From the NCBI GenBank assembly GCA_009774735.1, contig VSOH01000307.1:11136-47038 (forward strand): a stretch of 35,903 nucleotides of DNA, written 5' to 3'. Below the pieces are notes generated by a model that was not told the origin of the DNA, made no database searches, and worked only from the letters and a program-made list of their open reading frames with translations. The DNA is from Clostridiales bacterium. GTDB lineage: Bacteria; Bacillota; Clostridia; Oscillospirales; Acutalibacteraceae. The first letter of the stretch is position 1. The number at the start of each line of letters is the position of its first letter. The translations under genes and the position numbers were made by a program. Below, in pieces: positions 16,025 through 25,360 of this stretch.

Positions 16025-16765
16025 ATGAAGAAATTATTAGGAGTTTTAATGATGATGGCTATCATAGGATTAACAATGTTACCGGAGGCTGATGTTATGG
16101 CGGCAAACGCGACATATGAAGGGATGACAGAGATTAAAGATGCGGTGCAGTCTGCAGATATCGTTTTTGGAGGCGGAGATCTCTATGTAGAGGTTTGGGA
16201 GAAAGAGGATATCGGCTTTAAAGTGGAGAAAGGTCAGAATAGTAACGGTTATGAATATGAGTGCTATGTAAAAGATAACGTGATTTATGTAGAAGGTTCT
16301 CAAAAGAGTGGACATTCAGCAAATAAGGGAGACAATAAAGTATATCTTTATATCCCATCAGATATGAAATTTGAAAATTTTATTCTGGTGAATGGAAATG
16401 CAGATGTCTATGCATCAAATGTGGTCTGCGAAAGATTGCGGATAGATGCAGCGGTTGGAACAATTAATATAACAGATTTTGAAGCAGATGATGTTAGCGT
16501 TGTCATGGGCATGGGAACTATTAATGCAGAGGGTAAGATTACAGGTGATGTAGATGTTCTATGTAATGCCGGAACTGTAAATGTCAAGTTGACCGGGAAT
16601 GTGAGCGATCATGACTATTTAATTGATACAACTTTAGGCAAAGTCAAGGTTGGAAATACAACGTATGGCATAATGAGCAAGAAAAAGATTGCCAATAACA
16701 CAGGCAGCATGTTTGATTTAGAATGTGTCGCTGGACTGATAAATTTTGAGTTCAATGCAAATTAA
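16025..16765 (+). CDS. Secreted DUF4097-like beta-repeat protein
   Basis: 246 residues with a signal peptide (MKKLLGVLMMMAIIGLTMLP, cut near ADVMAANA) behind AAAGGAG. The mature protein is a run of short beta strands with recurring patterns such as DIVFGGGDLYVEVWEKEDI, NVYAS-like turns and DDVSVVMGMGTINAEGKITG, typical of DUF4097/putative adhesin solenoids. It opens the cassette, directly behind the regulatory repeats. Possible roles are a cell-surface sensor, an immunity protein or a scaffold; none can be shown from sequence. Confidence 0.75.
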   Translation: MKKLLGVLMMMAIIGLTMLPEADVMAANATYEGMTEIKDAVQSADIVFGGGDLYVEVWEKEDIGFKVEKGQNSNGYEYECYVKDNVIYVEGSQKSGHSANKGDNKVYLYIPSDMKFENFILVNGNADVYASNVVCERLRIDAAVGTINITDFEADDVSVVMGMGTINAEGKITGDVDVLCNAGTVNVKLTGNVSDHDYLIDTTLGKVKVGNTTYGIMSKKKIANNTGSMFDLECVAGLINFEFNAN

Positions 16766-16847
16766 GCATTGGCATAGGAGTTGATTTAATAAATTGTAGA
16801 TTTATTATCTATGATTATTAAAAATACATAAGAAGGAGGAAACAGGT

Positions 16848-16934
16848 ATGATCAGAGTATTAGAAAAAGGCGTTTTGTCTTTTGGCGAGCCTAACTTCTG
16901 CGTATTCAACAACTGCGTTTTCAAAGTAAGATAA
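16848..16934 (+). CDS. RiPP precursor peptide with two Cys (28 aa)
   Basis: ATG 16848 follows GGAGG (16836-16840). The 28-residue product is MIRVLEKGVLSFGEPN followed by FCVFNNCVFKVR. The near repeat NFCVF/NNCVF puts Cys18 and Cys23 in the same local setting, which suggests two modification sites. It lies between the cassette's secreted protein and the SPASM maturase and is followed by a hairpin, the usual precursor position. It is very short for a leader plus core, so the leader is at most about 16 residues. I do not recognise a named family. It is too small for standard gene calling. Confidence 0.78.
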   Translation: MIRVLEKGVLSFGEPNFCVFNNCVFKVR

Positions 16935-16964
16935 GGGAATGCGGCATAGAGGCGCTAAAAGAAA

Positions 16965-17000
16965 TAGCTGTTGGCATTTTGTAGGAAGTGCCAACAGCTA
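16965..17000 (+). terminator. Hairpin between precursor and maturase (attenuator)
   Basis: A perfect 12-bp stem, TAGCTGTTGGCA (16965-16976) and TGCCAACAGCTA (16989-17000), with a 12-base loop and no T-run. It probably lets part of the transcription pass and gives more precursor than enzyme mRNA, or protects the short precursor message. Confidence 0.65.
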
Positions 17001-17048
17001 AATTTCAATTAAGCTTTTTCTAGAATATTAACTAAGGAGAGGAAAGAT

Positions 17049-18299
17049 ATGGTAGTATCAAAGTATAATAAAATATTTAACGTTGATGGCAGGAGCTTTG
17101 TTTATAACATGTCATCCAAAGCACTGATGGAAATAGATCAGGAAATGGAATCTTTTCTGAAAGGAGAAACAAAAGAAATTAAAGAAGATTTCATAGAAGT
17201 GTTATATAATAACGGTATAATTACGGAATCGCATAACTTCGAGCTAGGCAGAATGATTAATAACATGAACAATGTTAGATACGATTCCAAAAGGCTCAGT
17301 ATTTTTCTTTCATTAACACCATCCTGCAACTTAAATTGTGTATACTGTTATCAGGATGCAAGAAAGGAATTAAATGAATGCAATCAGTTCCTGATGCCAG
17401 ATAAGTGGTCAGAGATTTTCTGTTATCTACAAAAGGTTGTAAAAGATAAGCAGCTTGATTCTTTAACAATATTTTTGTTTGGCGGAGAACCTATGTTAAA
17501 GAGTTCTGTATTAGAGGAATATATAAAAGAGTTAAGAACTTTGGACACAAGGGTTATTTTGGTGTTAATTACCAACGGAACCTTATTTAATAAGGAAAAT
17601 GTTGATTTCTATTGCAAAAATATAGATTCCATTCAAGTAACAATGGATGGAATGAGAGAAACGCACGACAAAATGAAACCGTATAAAAATGGGCGGGGTA
17701 GTTTTGATGCTATTTTGGAAAATATCAAATTGCTTAGTCAGCATAATGTACAGGAACTGACATTAAGAATCAATTTGGAGCAAAAAACCTTAGAGTCCGT
17801 GTATCAGTTTGTGGACTTTTTATGTGATAATGGGATAAATAAATATATTACAGCAACAAAATTTGCACCAATTTTCTCCACACAGAATGAAGTCTTAGGT
17901 TGTAGCCATTCAAACGAAGAAAGCCTGTCATTGGAAGCATTGGGAGAACTATATGTGTACGCTGCAAGAAAAGGGTTAAAGACTTATAAGGATTTTGATA
18001 GCGGGTTATGCGTTGGAAAGATTCAGAACGGCTTTACAATAGATGAAAAGCTGAATGTTTATGCATGTCCAGGTGTCCTATACCAGGAATCTTCTGCAAT
18101 CTTGGCAAATGAAGATATTGTTATCAGGGATGAAAAATGGTATCAGTTTTTAAATGATGACCCAGCCTGCATTAAATCTTGTGAATATGCTCCGATTTGC
18201 TTTGGTGGATGTAAGTGGTCTAAGGAGTGCAACAAAAAACTTTTCGAGACTGCTTTTGAAAAGATATTGCAGGCGTATGTGATTTCTTTTTACATGTAA
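17049..18299 (+). CDS. Radical SAM/SPASM peptide maturase of cassette 3
   Basis: 416 residues. The first 80 (RSFVYNMSSKALMEIDQEME and on) look like an RRE-type precursor-binding region. The cluster motif is CNLNCVYCYQ (Cys93, 97, 100), with FLFGGEPML following and VTMDG later. The SPASM end has LCVGKIQNGFTIDEKLNVYA, CPG, CIKSCEYAPICFGGCKWSKE and a last Cys nearby. It should bind the 28-residue precursor and join its cysteines to other residues by thioether bonds. The ring topology cannot be predicted. AAGGAG precedes ATG 17049. It is only distantly similar to the two other maturases here, mainly in the motifs. Confidence 0.9.
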   Translation: MVVSKYNKIFNVDGRSFVYNMSSKALMEIDQEMESFLKGETKEIKEDFIEVLYNNGIITESHNFELGRMINNMNNVRYDSKRLSIFLSLTPSCNLNCVYCYQDARKELNECNQFLMPDKWSEIFCYLQKVVKDKQLDSLTIFLFGGEPMLKSSVLEEYIKELRTLDTRVILVLITNGTLFNKENVDFYCKNIDSIQVTMDGMRETHDKMKPYKNGRGSFDAILENIKLLSQHNVQELTLRINLEQKTLESVYQFVDFLCDNGINKYITATKFAPIFSTQNEVLGCSHSNEESLSLEALGELYVYAARKGLKTYKDFDSGLCVGKIQNGFTIDEKLNVYACPGVLYQESSAILANEDIVIRDEKWYQFLNDDPACIKSCEYAPICFGGCKWSKECNKKLFETAFEKILQAYVISFYM

Positions 18300-18325
18300 T
18301 TATTTGTAAAATATAGGGAGTTTAT

Positions 18326-19096
18326 ATGATGGAAAAATCAAAGGAAATCGTAATCAATACAAAAAAATTGTGTAAAAGCTATACAACTGGGGAACTGCAG
18401 CAACATATTATCAAAAATATGGATATTCAAATTTACAGCATGGATTTTACTGTTTTTATGGGGCCATCTGGATCGGGAAAATCTACACTTCTTCATCTTC
18501 TTTCAGGTATGGATAAGGTTAGTATGGGAGAGATATATTTTAAAGGCACAAATTTCACGAAATATTCTGAAAAGCAGTTAGCGCATTTTCGGAAAATTAA
18601 TTGTGGTTATGTCTTTCAACAGATCCATCTTATTGATAGCATGAATCTAATGGATAATGTATTGATAAGTGGTTTGCTTGCAGAAAAAAACAAACAAAAA
18701 ATAATTGAAAGAGGAAAAAAATTATTTGAAGAAGTTGGTCTAACTGATAAGGAATGGGGAAAATATCCTTCTCAGATATCAGGCGGGCAGATGGGGCGAG
18801 CTGGAATTGTAAGAGCGTTGATTAACAATCCTGAAGTAGTGTTTGCTGATGAACCTACAGGGGCACTTGATTCAACATCCGGAAAAGCAGTATTGGATCT
18901 TTTGACAAAATTTAATAGCAAAGGACAGACAATCATCATGGTAACTCATGATTTAAAGTCAGCTCTCAGAGGAAGTCGTATTCTTTATCTTAAAGATGGA
19001 AGAATTAGCGGAGAATGCATGTTAGGAACTTATATGGGCGAATCAGAAGAAAGAAAGGAAAGACTTATTCATTTTCTTGAAGAAATGGGATGGTAA
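18326..19096 (+). CDS. ABC transporter ATPase (MacB/LolD/SalX type)
   Basis: 256 residues. Walker A is GPSGSGKST (near 46-53), the Q-loop lies in FQQIHLIDSMNLMDN, the signature is ISGGQMGRAGIVRAL, Walker B is VVFADEPTGALDS and the H-loop VTHD. The group commonly powers FtsX-type permeases, and one follows at once. The signature reads SGGQMGRAG instead of the usual SGGQQQRVA, an atypical tail that keeps SGGQ. ATG 18329 is an alternative start with better spacing. In bacteriocin clusters such pairs often give self-immunity or peptide sensing/detoxification. Confidence 0.92.
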   Translation: MMEKSKEIVINTKKLCKSYTTGELQQHIIKNMDIQIYSMDFTVFMGPSGSGKSTLLHLLSGMDKVSMGEIYFKGTNFTKYSEKQLAHFRKINCGYVFQQIHLIDSMNLMDNVLISGLLAEKNKQKIIERGKKLFEEVGLTDKEWGKYPSQISGGQMGRAGIVRALINNPEVVFADEPTGALDSTSGKAVLDLLTKFNSKGQTIIMVTHDLKSALRGSRILYLKDGRISGECMLGTYMGESEERKERLIHFLEEMGW

Positions 19097-19100
19097 GAAT

Positions 19101-21473
19101 ATGGTGAGAAATATAGTACTGTTAATGAAATCAAATATTAAAAAGAGTATGAGAACATCTTTTGCATTTTTCCTGTTAAGTACGATTACAATATTATTGA
19201 CACATACGGGATGCCAAATGACAGAAGGGTTCAAGCGGCTGTATCAGGAAAAGATAATAGAAACGAACAGTGCTGATTTTGCAGCAGTTCTTCCGTTTGA
19301 ATTTTGTGAAAAATACCAGTACGATATAAACGAATTCCAGCAGGAAGACGAAGATATTTCAAGTATAGAGATATCAGATGCAATACTGTTAAGAAATGCC
19401 GATATCAGAAATGGCGATAATCAGGCAATTAATGGTAGCTGGACTTTTCGTAATGCAGATAGAGAAGAAGCGCTTTCTTCATTGAGAATAATTAGCCAGC
19501 TGAATCAAATGCCGGAAAACGGTATCTACGTTCCTTATGTTTGTAAGACATTTTTTGACTTTCAACTTGGGGATACTCTTTTTGTATCATCAGAAGAATT
19601 TAAGGAGTCCTTTATTATTGCAGGATTTACAGAAGATGTGCTTTTTGGTAGCAGGTCTAACATTGCTTTTGATTTGCCTCAAGAACAGTTTTATGGCATG
19701 GCGGAGAAAGCAGGTCCAGCTTCTGATGCTGCAATTGTTTTGATGAAAACAAATGGTAACGCGGGAGAATTAACAAACAGGTTTGCTGAGTTTGTCGCAT
19801 CAAAAGCGAATGAAGTGGCATTTTATAGTAGTTCAGATATTGAATATGCTGCAAGCAGCCGGAGTAATAATATCAATATTTATGTTATTATCATAAACAT
19901 AGCTTCGCTATTAGGTGTTGCGGTGTGTTTCGTGGTGATTGGCTTTCATATGCGTAACACATTAGACCACGATATAAAGGAACTTGGAACATTAAAGGCA
20001 ATTGGTTATGGTGGAGAGATGATAGTAATGACATACGCATTACAATTCTTGCTGCTGGGATTGCTCGGATCCATTACTGGCGTAGTAATTTCACAATTTA
20101 TAATGCCGGCACTCATAAGTAATATAGCAACAGATATAGGATTTATATGGAGTAATGTATATTTAGGACTGACTTCGGCAAAAAATATTTTGATTATTCT
20201 ACTGTTGATAGGTATTGTAACACTGTTTCTGTCAAAGGGAATCTTATGTCTGAGGCCAGTAGAAGCTTTTCAGGAAAGAACTCATATTTCAGGTTGTAAA
20301 AAAAGTAGGACTACAATAGAAAGAATGCCTTTTCCTATCAATTTATCAATTACTTTAAAGATGATGGATCATGAAAGAGTAAAAAGCATCATGATAAGTG
20401 TTATTGTAGCCGTCATTATGAGTGTTGCAGGATTTGCTATCATTTTATTTGCAAGGCTGGTAAATGACAAAAATGGTCTATTGCAAATTACGGGAGCTGA
20501 AGTCTATTCTGTAAATATACAGGTAAGCCAACCAGAAAAAATAGAAGAAATAGCAGAAGAATTGAGAAAAACAGATGCTGATAACATTATGCTTGCGATT
20601 GAACCGGGAAGTTCAAAGCTTTTATGTGGAGAAGATATATATGCATCATTATGCGTATATAGTGATTATGAGCTTTTGAAAAACCCTTCTTTGTATGAGG
20701 GGCGTTATCCTATACATGAAAATGAAGTTGCAATCTCTGGAAATCTGGCAAGGGCACTGGAAAAAGAAATCGGTGATACCATAGAAGTATCCCAGGTATT
20801 TCAAGAGAATTCAAAGGAAGAAGTTTTTTTGATCGTTGGTTTGACGCAAGGAACTTATACTGGTGGAATGGATATATACCTTACAATGCAGGGTTTGCTT
20901 CAAATAGATCCTGTGGCAGAATGGCAGTCAATACATGTTTATCTAAATGAAGGTGTTAATGCAGAAAATTACTGTGCTGAGATAATGAATACTTATTCGG
21001 AACGTTTGTCTTATGCGGGAGAATTTGATAATATTTTTTATTCGCAACTTTCGCCCATTATAAACAGTGTGGCCAGTGTAGTGTTTTTTATTATTATCAT
21101 TATAATTCTTCTAATAATAATAATGGGGTTCTTTGTAACAAACTCTATTTTATTGACACAAAAGACGAATTTTGGGATAATGAAAGCACTTGGATATTCC
21201 ACGAAACAAATCATATCGCAAGCCGTAATGACGTTTATGCTTTATATTGCAGGCGGAAGTGTATTGGGAAGTATTTTCCTGTATTTTTGCTCAAATGCAG
21301 TAATAGGAGGGTTATTCCGTGGAATGGGAGTTTATAAAGTTGAATTTTCTTTCCCCATAGTTTGGATTGTTTTGCTTTTCATATGTATAGAAGTAATTGG
21401 CAGCCTGACAGCATATCTTGCAGCATGGAAAGTTAGAAAAATAGTTCCTTGTAATCTAATTAAAGTGGGATAA
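19101..21473 (+). CDS. FtsX-type ABC permease, two-domain (immunity or efflux)
   Basis: The frame is open from TTG 19077, but ATG 19101 (MVRNIVLLMKSN) just after the ATPase stop is the likely start, giving 790 residues. It has an N-terminal membrane segment, an outer domain of about 210 residues, three helices, then SIMISVIVAVIMSVAGFAII, a second outer domain and three closing helices. FtsX motifs occur in ELGTLKAIGYGGEMI and NFGIMKALGYSTKQI. This duplicated FtsX layout matches MacB/LolC-like permeases. It works with the ATPase upstream, and the two-component genes follow 35 bases later, suggesting a sensing and resistance unit. Confidence 0.9.
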   Translation: MVRNIVLLMKSNIKKSMRTSFAFFLLSTITILLTHTGCQMTEGFKRLYQEKIIETNSADFAAVLPFEFCEKYQYDINEFQQEDEDISSIEISDAILLRNADIRNGDNQAINGSWTFRNADREEALSSLRIISQLNQMPENGIYVPYVCKTFFDFQLGDTLFVSSEEFKESFIIAGFTEDVLFGSRSNIAFDLPQEQFYGMAEKAGPASDAAIVLMKTNGNAGELTNRFAEFVASKANEVAFYSSSDIEYAASSRSNNINIYVIIINIASLLGVAVCFVVIGFHMRNTLDHDIKELGTLKAIGYGGEMIVMTYALQFLLLGLLGSITGVVISQFIMPALISNIATDIGFIWSNVYLGLTSAKNILIILLLIGIVTLFLSKGILCLRPVEAFQERTHISGCKKSRTTIERMPFPINLSITLKMMDHERVKSIMISVIVAVIMSVAGFAIILFARLVNDKNGLLQITGAEVYSVNIQVSQPEKIEEIAEELRKTDADNIMLAIEPGSSKLLCGEDIYASLCVYSDYELLKNPSLYEGRYPIHENEVAISGNLARALEKEIGDTIEVSQVFQENSKEEVFLIVGLTQGTYTGGMDIYLTMQGLLQIDPVAEWQSIHVYLNEGVNAENYCAEIMNTYSERLSYAGEFDNIFYSQLSPIINSVASVVFFIIIIIILLIIIMGFFVTNSILLTQKTNFGIMKALGYSTKQIISQAVMTFMLYIAGGSVLGSIFLYFCSNAVIGGLFRGMGVYKVEFSFPIVWIVLLFICIEVIGSLTAYLAAWKVRKIVPCNLIKVG

Positions 21474-21508
21474 TGTGATTCATCTGTTTACAGAAAGGAG
21501 CTGATATT

Positions 21509-22204
21509 TTGGTATATGATTGTTTAATCATTGAGGACGAAGTGCCACTGGCAGAAAATACCTGTAAATATTTTAACCTTTCAGGCATCAATACAGCAGT
21601 GGTATTCAGTATAAAGGAGTATTATGAATTTTTGAATGAGAATACGGCGCATTTGATCTTGTTAGATGTCAATTTGGGAGATGGGTGCGGGTATAATCTA
21701 TGTAAGCAGATGCGCGAAGAATCACAGGTACCGATTATATTTATTAGTTGTCAAACAGAAGAAGAAAGTATCTTACTTGGACTAAATGTGGGTGGTGATG
21801 ATTTTATATGCAAGCCATATTCTCTTCCGATACTTTTGGCGAAAGTAAAAGCGGTATTGAGGAGGTATTCATCTGAAGATGATACAAAAAACATCTTCTT
21901 CGGAGAATGCCAGGTAAACACAGAAGAAGAAACGATTATGAAAAAAGGGCAGCCAGTTTTGTTGAAAAGAATGGAAAAGAAATTATTATTTTATCTAATT
22001 AATAATAAAAATCGTCTGATTGAAAAGGAAGAACTTTTTAAAGAGGTATGGCAGGAAGCGTTTGTAGGCGAAGGAACCCTGAATGTTCATATCCGGAAAA
22101 TCAGGGAAAAAATAGAAGAGAATCCTTCAAATCCTGTTTATATTATTACAGAGTATGGAAAGGGCTATATGTTTAAGCTAAAGAATACTTCTGATAAAAA
22201 TTAG
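21509..22204 (+). CDS. OmpR-family response regulator
   Basis: 231 residues starting at TTG 21509, with AAAGGAG 8 bases upstream; no better ATG exists. The receiver has IIEDE, the phosphoacceptor Asp53 in HLILLDVNLGDGCG and CKPYSLPILLAKVKA. The winged-helix output contains LLFYLINNKNRLIEKEELFK and GEGTLNVHIRKIREKIEENP. It pairs with the kinase at 22249 and probably controls the cassette or its ABC genes in response to peptide or cell-envelope stress. Confidence 0.93.
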   Translation: MVYDCLIIEDEVPLAENTCKYFNLSGINTAVVFSIKEYYEFLNENTAHLILLDVNLGDGCGYNLCKQMREESQVPIIFISCQTEEESILLGLNVGGDDFICKPYSLPILLAKVKAVLRRYSSEDDTKNIFFGECQVNTEEETIMKKGQPVLLKRMEKKLLFYLINNKNRLIEKEELFKEVWQEAFVGEGTLNVHIRKIREKIEENPSNPVYIITEYGKGYMFKLKNTSDKN

Positions 22205-22248
22205 TATATAGAAGTGATAAGCTATTCGGTTTATTAGAGGAGAGATAA

Positions 22249-23505
22249 GTGAAGCAGTTTATAATTATTACTGTCAGTTTATATCTGATTGCTTGTGTAT
22301 CACTGATATCTATTTTTTCTACTGATACATCAAATAAAATAAAAAATACGATAGCCAATGATGTCATATTCACAATAAAGAATTATTGGCCGGACATAAA
22401 TAATGCAATAAGTAATTTGCAGGAATATGAAATTGAATATATTGTACTTGATGCTAATGGTAAGGAAATAGGAGCTTCTGGGCAAAATTTAAAAACAGAT
22501 TATATGTATAATTATATTCATAAAGATTATAGCGTGGATATTATAAAAGAAGGGGAAATTTGCGGAAAAATAATATTTATCAACCATGAGGATGATGAGT
22601 TAAGAAATAGAATCGGAATATGGGCATTATTATTCTTGGCTATATTTCTGTTGAAAGATTTGTTGTTAGTTTTCTATTTAAAGAAGCATGTTTTTTCGTC
22701 AATTCAAAAAATGAATATGTTTGCTCAACAGATTGCAAATGGAAATTTAGATATTCCTGTTAATAGAATAGCTAGCAGCTATTTTGGACCTTTTTCGGAA
22801 AGCTTTGATATTATGAGAGAAGAATTAATTTATGCAAAAAAAAGGGAACAAGAAGCTGATAAATTGAGAAGAGAAATGATAGCTTCGATTAGTCATGATA
22901 TCAAAAATCCGGTGGCTTCGATTCAGGCTGTAGCTGAGTATCAATGCCTGACAACTGACTCGGATGAATTGCGGCAGGAGTTTCAGATAATCGTAGAGAA
23001 AACAAATCAGATCAGCGGAATGATTGCAAATCTGCATACCAGTATGTTAAACGATTTAGACAGATTGGAGGTTAATCCAGTAGCAACGGAAAGTTATGTA
23101 ATAGAAAAAGCTCTCCATCAAGCAGATTTCAAAAGAAAGATAAAGGATTTTACCATTTTAGAATGCCTTGTCATGATTGACAAAGTAAGGATTCATCAAA
23201 TTATGGATAACATTATTTCCAACAGTTACAAGTATGCTGATACAGAAATTGAAGTCATGTCGTATTTTGAGGGTGAATATTTATGTATCAGCATCAAGGA
23301 TTTTGGAGCAGGAGTGAAAAAGGAAGAAGAAGTCTTTTTAGCACAAAAATATTTTAGAGGGCAAAATGCAAAGGAAAAGGAAGGATCAGGATTAGGGATA
23401 TATATATCTGAATATCTGATTAAAAGTATGGACGGAAAGCTTCGTTGTTATTCAGAGGAAGGAAAATGGTTTGAAATAAAATTATGGCTTTTATTGGCGT
23501 CTTGA
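22249..23505 (+). CDS. Sensor histidine kinase with periplasm-type loop
   Basis: 418 residues from GTG 22249, with AGAGGAGAG upstream. Two membrane segments (about 4-24 and 122-144) flank an outer loop of about 95 residues. A HAMP-like stretch precedes the phosphoacceptor box MIASISHDIKNPVASIQAVA (His216), the N-box QIMDNIISNSYKYAD and the G-box GSGLGIYISEYLI. The outer loop is longer than in the short-loop BceS-type kinases, so it could sense a ligand itself. It is co-transcribed with the OmpR regulator. Confidence 0.92.
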   Translation: MKQFIIITVSLYLIACVSLISIFSTDTSNKIKNTIANDVIFTIKNYWPDINNAISNLQEYEIEYIVLDANGKEIGASGQNLKTDYMYNYIHKDYSVDIIKEGEICGKIIFINHEDDELRNRIGIWALLFLAIFLLKDLLLVFYLKKHVFSSIQKMNMFAQQIANGNLDIPVNRIASSYFGPFSESFDIMREELIYAKKREQEADKLRREMIASISHDIKNPVASIQAVAEYQCLTTDSDELRQEFQIIVEKTNQISGMIANLHTSMLNDLDRLEVNPVATESYVIEKALHQADFKRKIKDFTILECLVMIDKVRIHQIMDNIISNSYKYADTEIEVMSYFEGEYLCISIKDFGAGVKKEEEVFLAQKYFRGQNAKEKEGSGLGIYISEYLIKSMDGKLRCYSEEGKWFEIKLWLLLAS

Positions 23506-23536
23506 TCTTTTTGTTTTTACACAATAAGGAGGAAAT

Positions 23537-25234
23537 ATGCTAACATACTTTAAAAAGAAATGGTTATTTAGTAGCTATATTATTTTACTTGGGATAATTG
23601 TTGCATTATTATCAATTTTTCAAGGGATAATGCTTCAATTAATAGTTGATACTGCGGTTGGAAATCTCGATGTAGGTTTTACTAGAATTATTGTAATTGT
23701 AATCTTTTATGTAGCGCTTAACTATTTATTCGGTTTTTTGTATAAGAAAAACCTTTTCAGAATTTCTACGGATGCAATTGCTCATATTAAAAATTGCTTG
23801 ATAGAATCTTTTTTGAATGAAAGGAATATAAGCAATCATGAATTGACAGAGAAGTTAGCTGTAATGGAAAAGGATGTATCTCAGGTTTTTGAAAATTATT
23901 ACACTAATTTTTTTGTACTTATAAATCAAATCATTCTTTTTTTTGTAGCTACATTATACTTATTCTATACGAATATACTTTTAACTTTTGTTGTATTATT
24001 CAGCGGTATAATTAGTATTCTGTTACCACAGGTTTTTGTAATACGTGCGCAGACAGTAAATGCACAATATCTTAACGCTAATAAAGAATATGTGCATAAT
24101 GTCAAGGAACTGATAAGCGGCTTAACTACTATTAAAATGTTTGAACTGGAAAAGAGTATTAAAAAAAAGGTTCAGGATTCAAACATGAACCTTGAAAAAA
24201 AACATCGCAGCCAACTAAGCTACCAATCATTTATAGAATGTTTGAGCAGTTCTATGAGTTTCTTGGTTCTTGCATGCAATGTGGTTTTTGCTGGATATTT
24301 ATCGTATAAGGGTTATTTTACTATTGGCACAGTATTAGCGGTTATGCAGATTATGAATTTTGTCATGTATCCTCTGATGCAGATTCCTAGTATCATAATA
24401 GGAATGAAATCTGTCAAGCCGGCCATCAATAATATTGAAACATATATGAATGGAACGGAAGAAATGGACGAAAGAAGTCTAGTATTAGATTCATTTAGAA
24501 GCATAAAATTTGATCATGTCTGTTTTGAATTAGGTGATACAAAAGAGTCTATTCTTGAAGATATAAATATAGATTTTCAAAATAATAGAAAATATGTGGT
24601 TGTTGGGAGCAGTGGAAGTGGCAAGACAACATTAATAAAATTAATTTTGGGATTATATAAAGACATTCAGGGAAGCATAATGATAAATCAGGATAAAAAT
24701 TTGAAAGATATCTCTTTCTTTGAATGGCGTAAAATAATAACTGTTGTAGAGCAGGATATATTTTTATTTAATGATACGATTAAGTACAATGTATGCTTTG
24801 AAAAAAACAATCCGGAAATTGATATTTGGAATTTGTTTAACATTGTAGGGTTGCAGGATTTTATAGCTGCAAAGGAAAATAATCTTGAATATATGATTGA
24901 TGAAAATGGAGATAACATATCAGGAGGAGAAAAGAAGCGCTTGGCAATGGCACGTGCTCTATACAAGCAGTCTAAGATAATATTGGCAGATGAGCCTACA
25001 TCCGGATTGGATGCAGCTAACGCAAAACAAATAGAGGATGTACTTATTAATAGTAACCAAATGGTTATTCATGTTACGCATAATCTCGATAAGGAAATTC
25101 TGCAGCGATATGATGAAATAATTTGTATGCAAAACGGCAAGGTTGTTGGTGTTGGTAATTATGATACGCTGTATTCCCAAAATTCATGTTTCCGAAAATT
25201 GTGTGAAGACTATAGATACAAAAAAGAATTGTAA
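23537..25234 (+). CDS. ABC half-exporter with fused membrane and ATPase domains
   Basis: 565 residues with AAGGAGG before ATG 23537. Six membrane segments fill about 1-300. The ATPase domain has VVGSSGSGKTT (near 354-362), the signature ISGGEKKRLAMARAL and Walker B IILADEPTSGLD, then HVTHN. There is no N-terminal C39 peptidase domain, so it could export the modified peptide but not cut a double-glycine leader. It is the last gene of the cassette, followed by a strong terminator. The likely role is export of the mature 28-residue-precursor product. Confidence 0.9.
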   Translation: MLTYFKKKWLFSSYIILLGIIVALLSIFQGIMLQLIVDTAVGNLDVGFTRIIVIVIFYVALNYLFGFLYKKNLFRISTDAIAHIKNCLIESFLNERNISNHELTEKLAVMEKDVSQVFENYYTNFFVLINQIILFFVATLYLFYTNILLTFVVLFSGIISILLPQVFVIRAQTVNAQYLNANKEYVHNVKELISGLTTIKMFELEKSIKKKVQDSNMNLEKKHRSQLSYQSFIECLSSSMSFLVLACNVVFAGYLSYKGYFTIGTVLAVMQIMNFVMYPLMQIPSIIIGMKSVKPAINNIETYMNGTEEMDERSLVLDSFRSIKFDHVCFELGDTKESILEDINIDFQNNRKYVVVGSSGSGKTTLIKLILGLYKDIQGSIMINQDKNLKDISFFEWRKIITVVEQDIFLFNDTIKYNVCFEKNNPEIDIWNLFNIVGLQDFIAAKENNLEYMIDENGDNISGGEKKRLAMARALYKQSKIILADEPTSGLDAANAKQIEDVLINSNQMVIHVTHNLDKEILQRYDEIICMQNGKVVGVGNYDTLYSQNSCFRKLCEDYRYKKEL

Positions 25235-25267
25235 CTTCTTGCTTTTTTAGAGTCTTAGACATAAAGC

Positions 25268-25303
25268 GGCACCTAGAAGATTGATATCTAGGTGCCTTTT
25301 ATT
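25268..25303 (+). terminator. Terminator of peptide cassette 3
   Basis: A perfect 10-bp stem, GGCACCTAGA (25268-25277) and TCTAGGTGCC (25287-25296), is followed by TTTTATTT. Confidence 0.88.
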
Positions 25304-25310
25304 TAAGCAA

Positions 25311-25348
25311 TCAACTATGAAATAAATCCATATTTATTTCATAGTTGA
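25311..25348. repeat. Palindromic repeat element, copy 1
   Basis: A 17-bp perfect stem, TCAACTATGAAATAAAT and its complement, with a CCAT loop. The 30-base core CTATGAAATAAAT-NNNN-ATTTATTTCATAG recurs at 30557-30586. It lies directly behind the cassette 3 terminator, at the cassette's right border. Confidence 0.8.
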
Positions 25349-25360
25349 AGCAAATAATCA

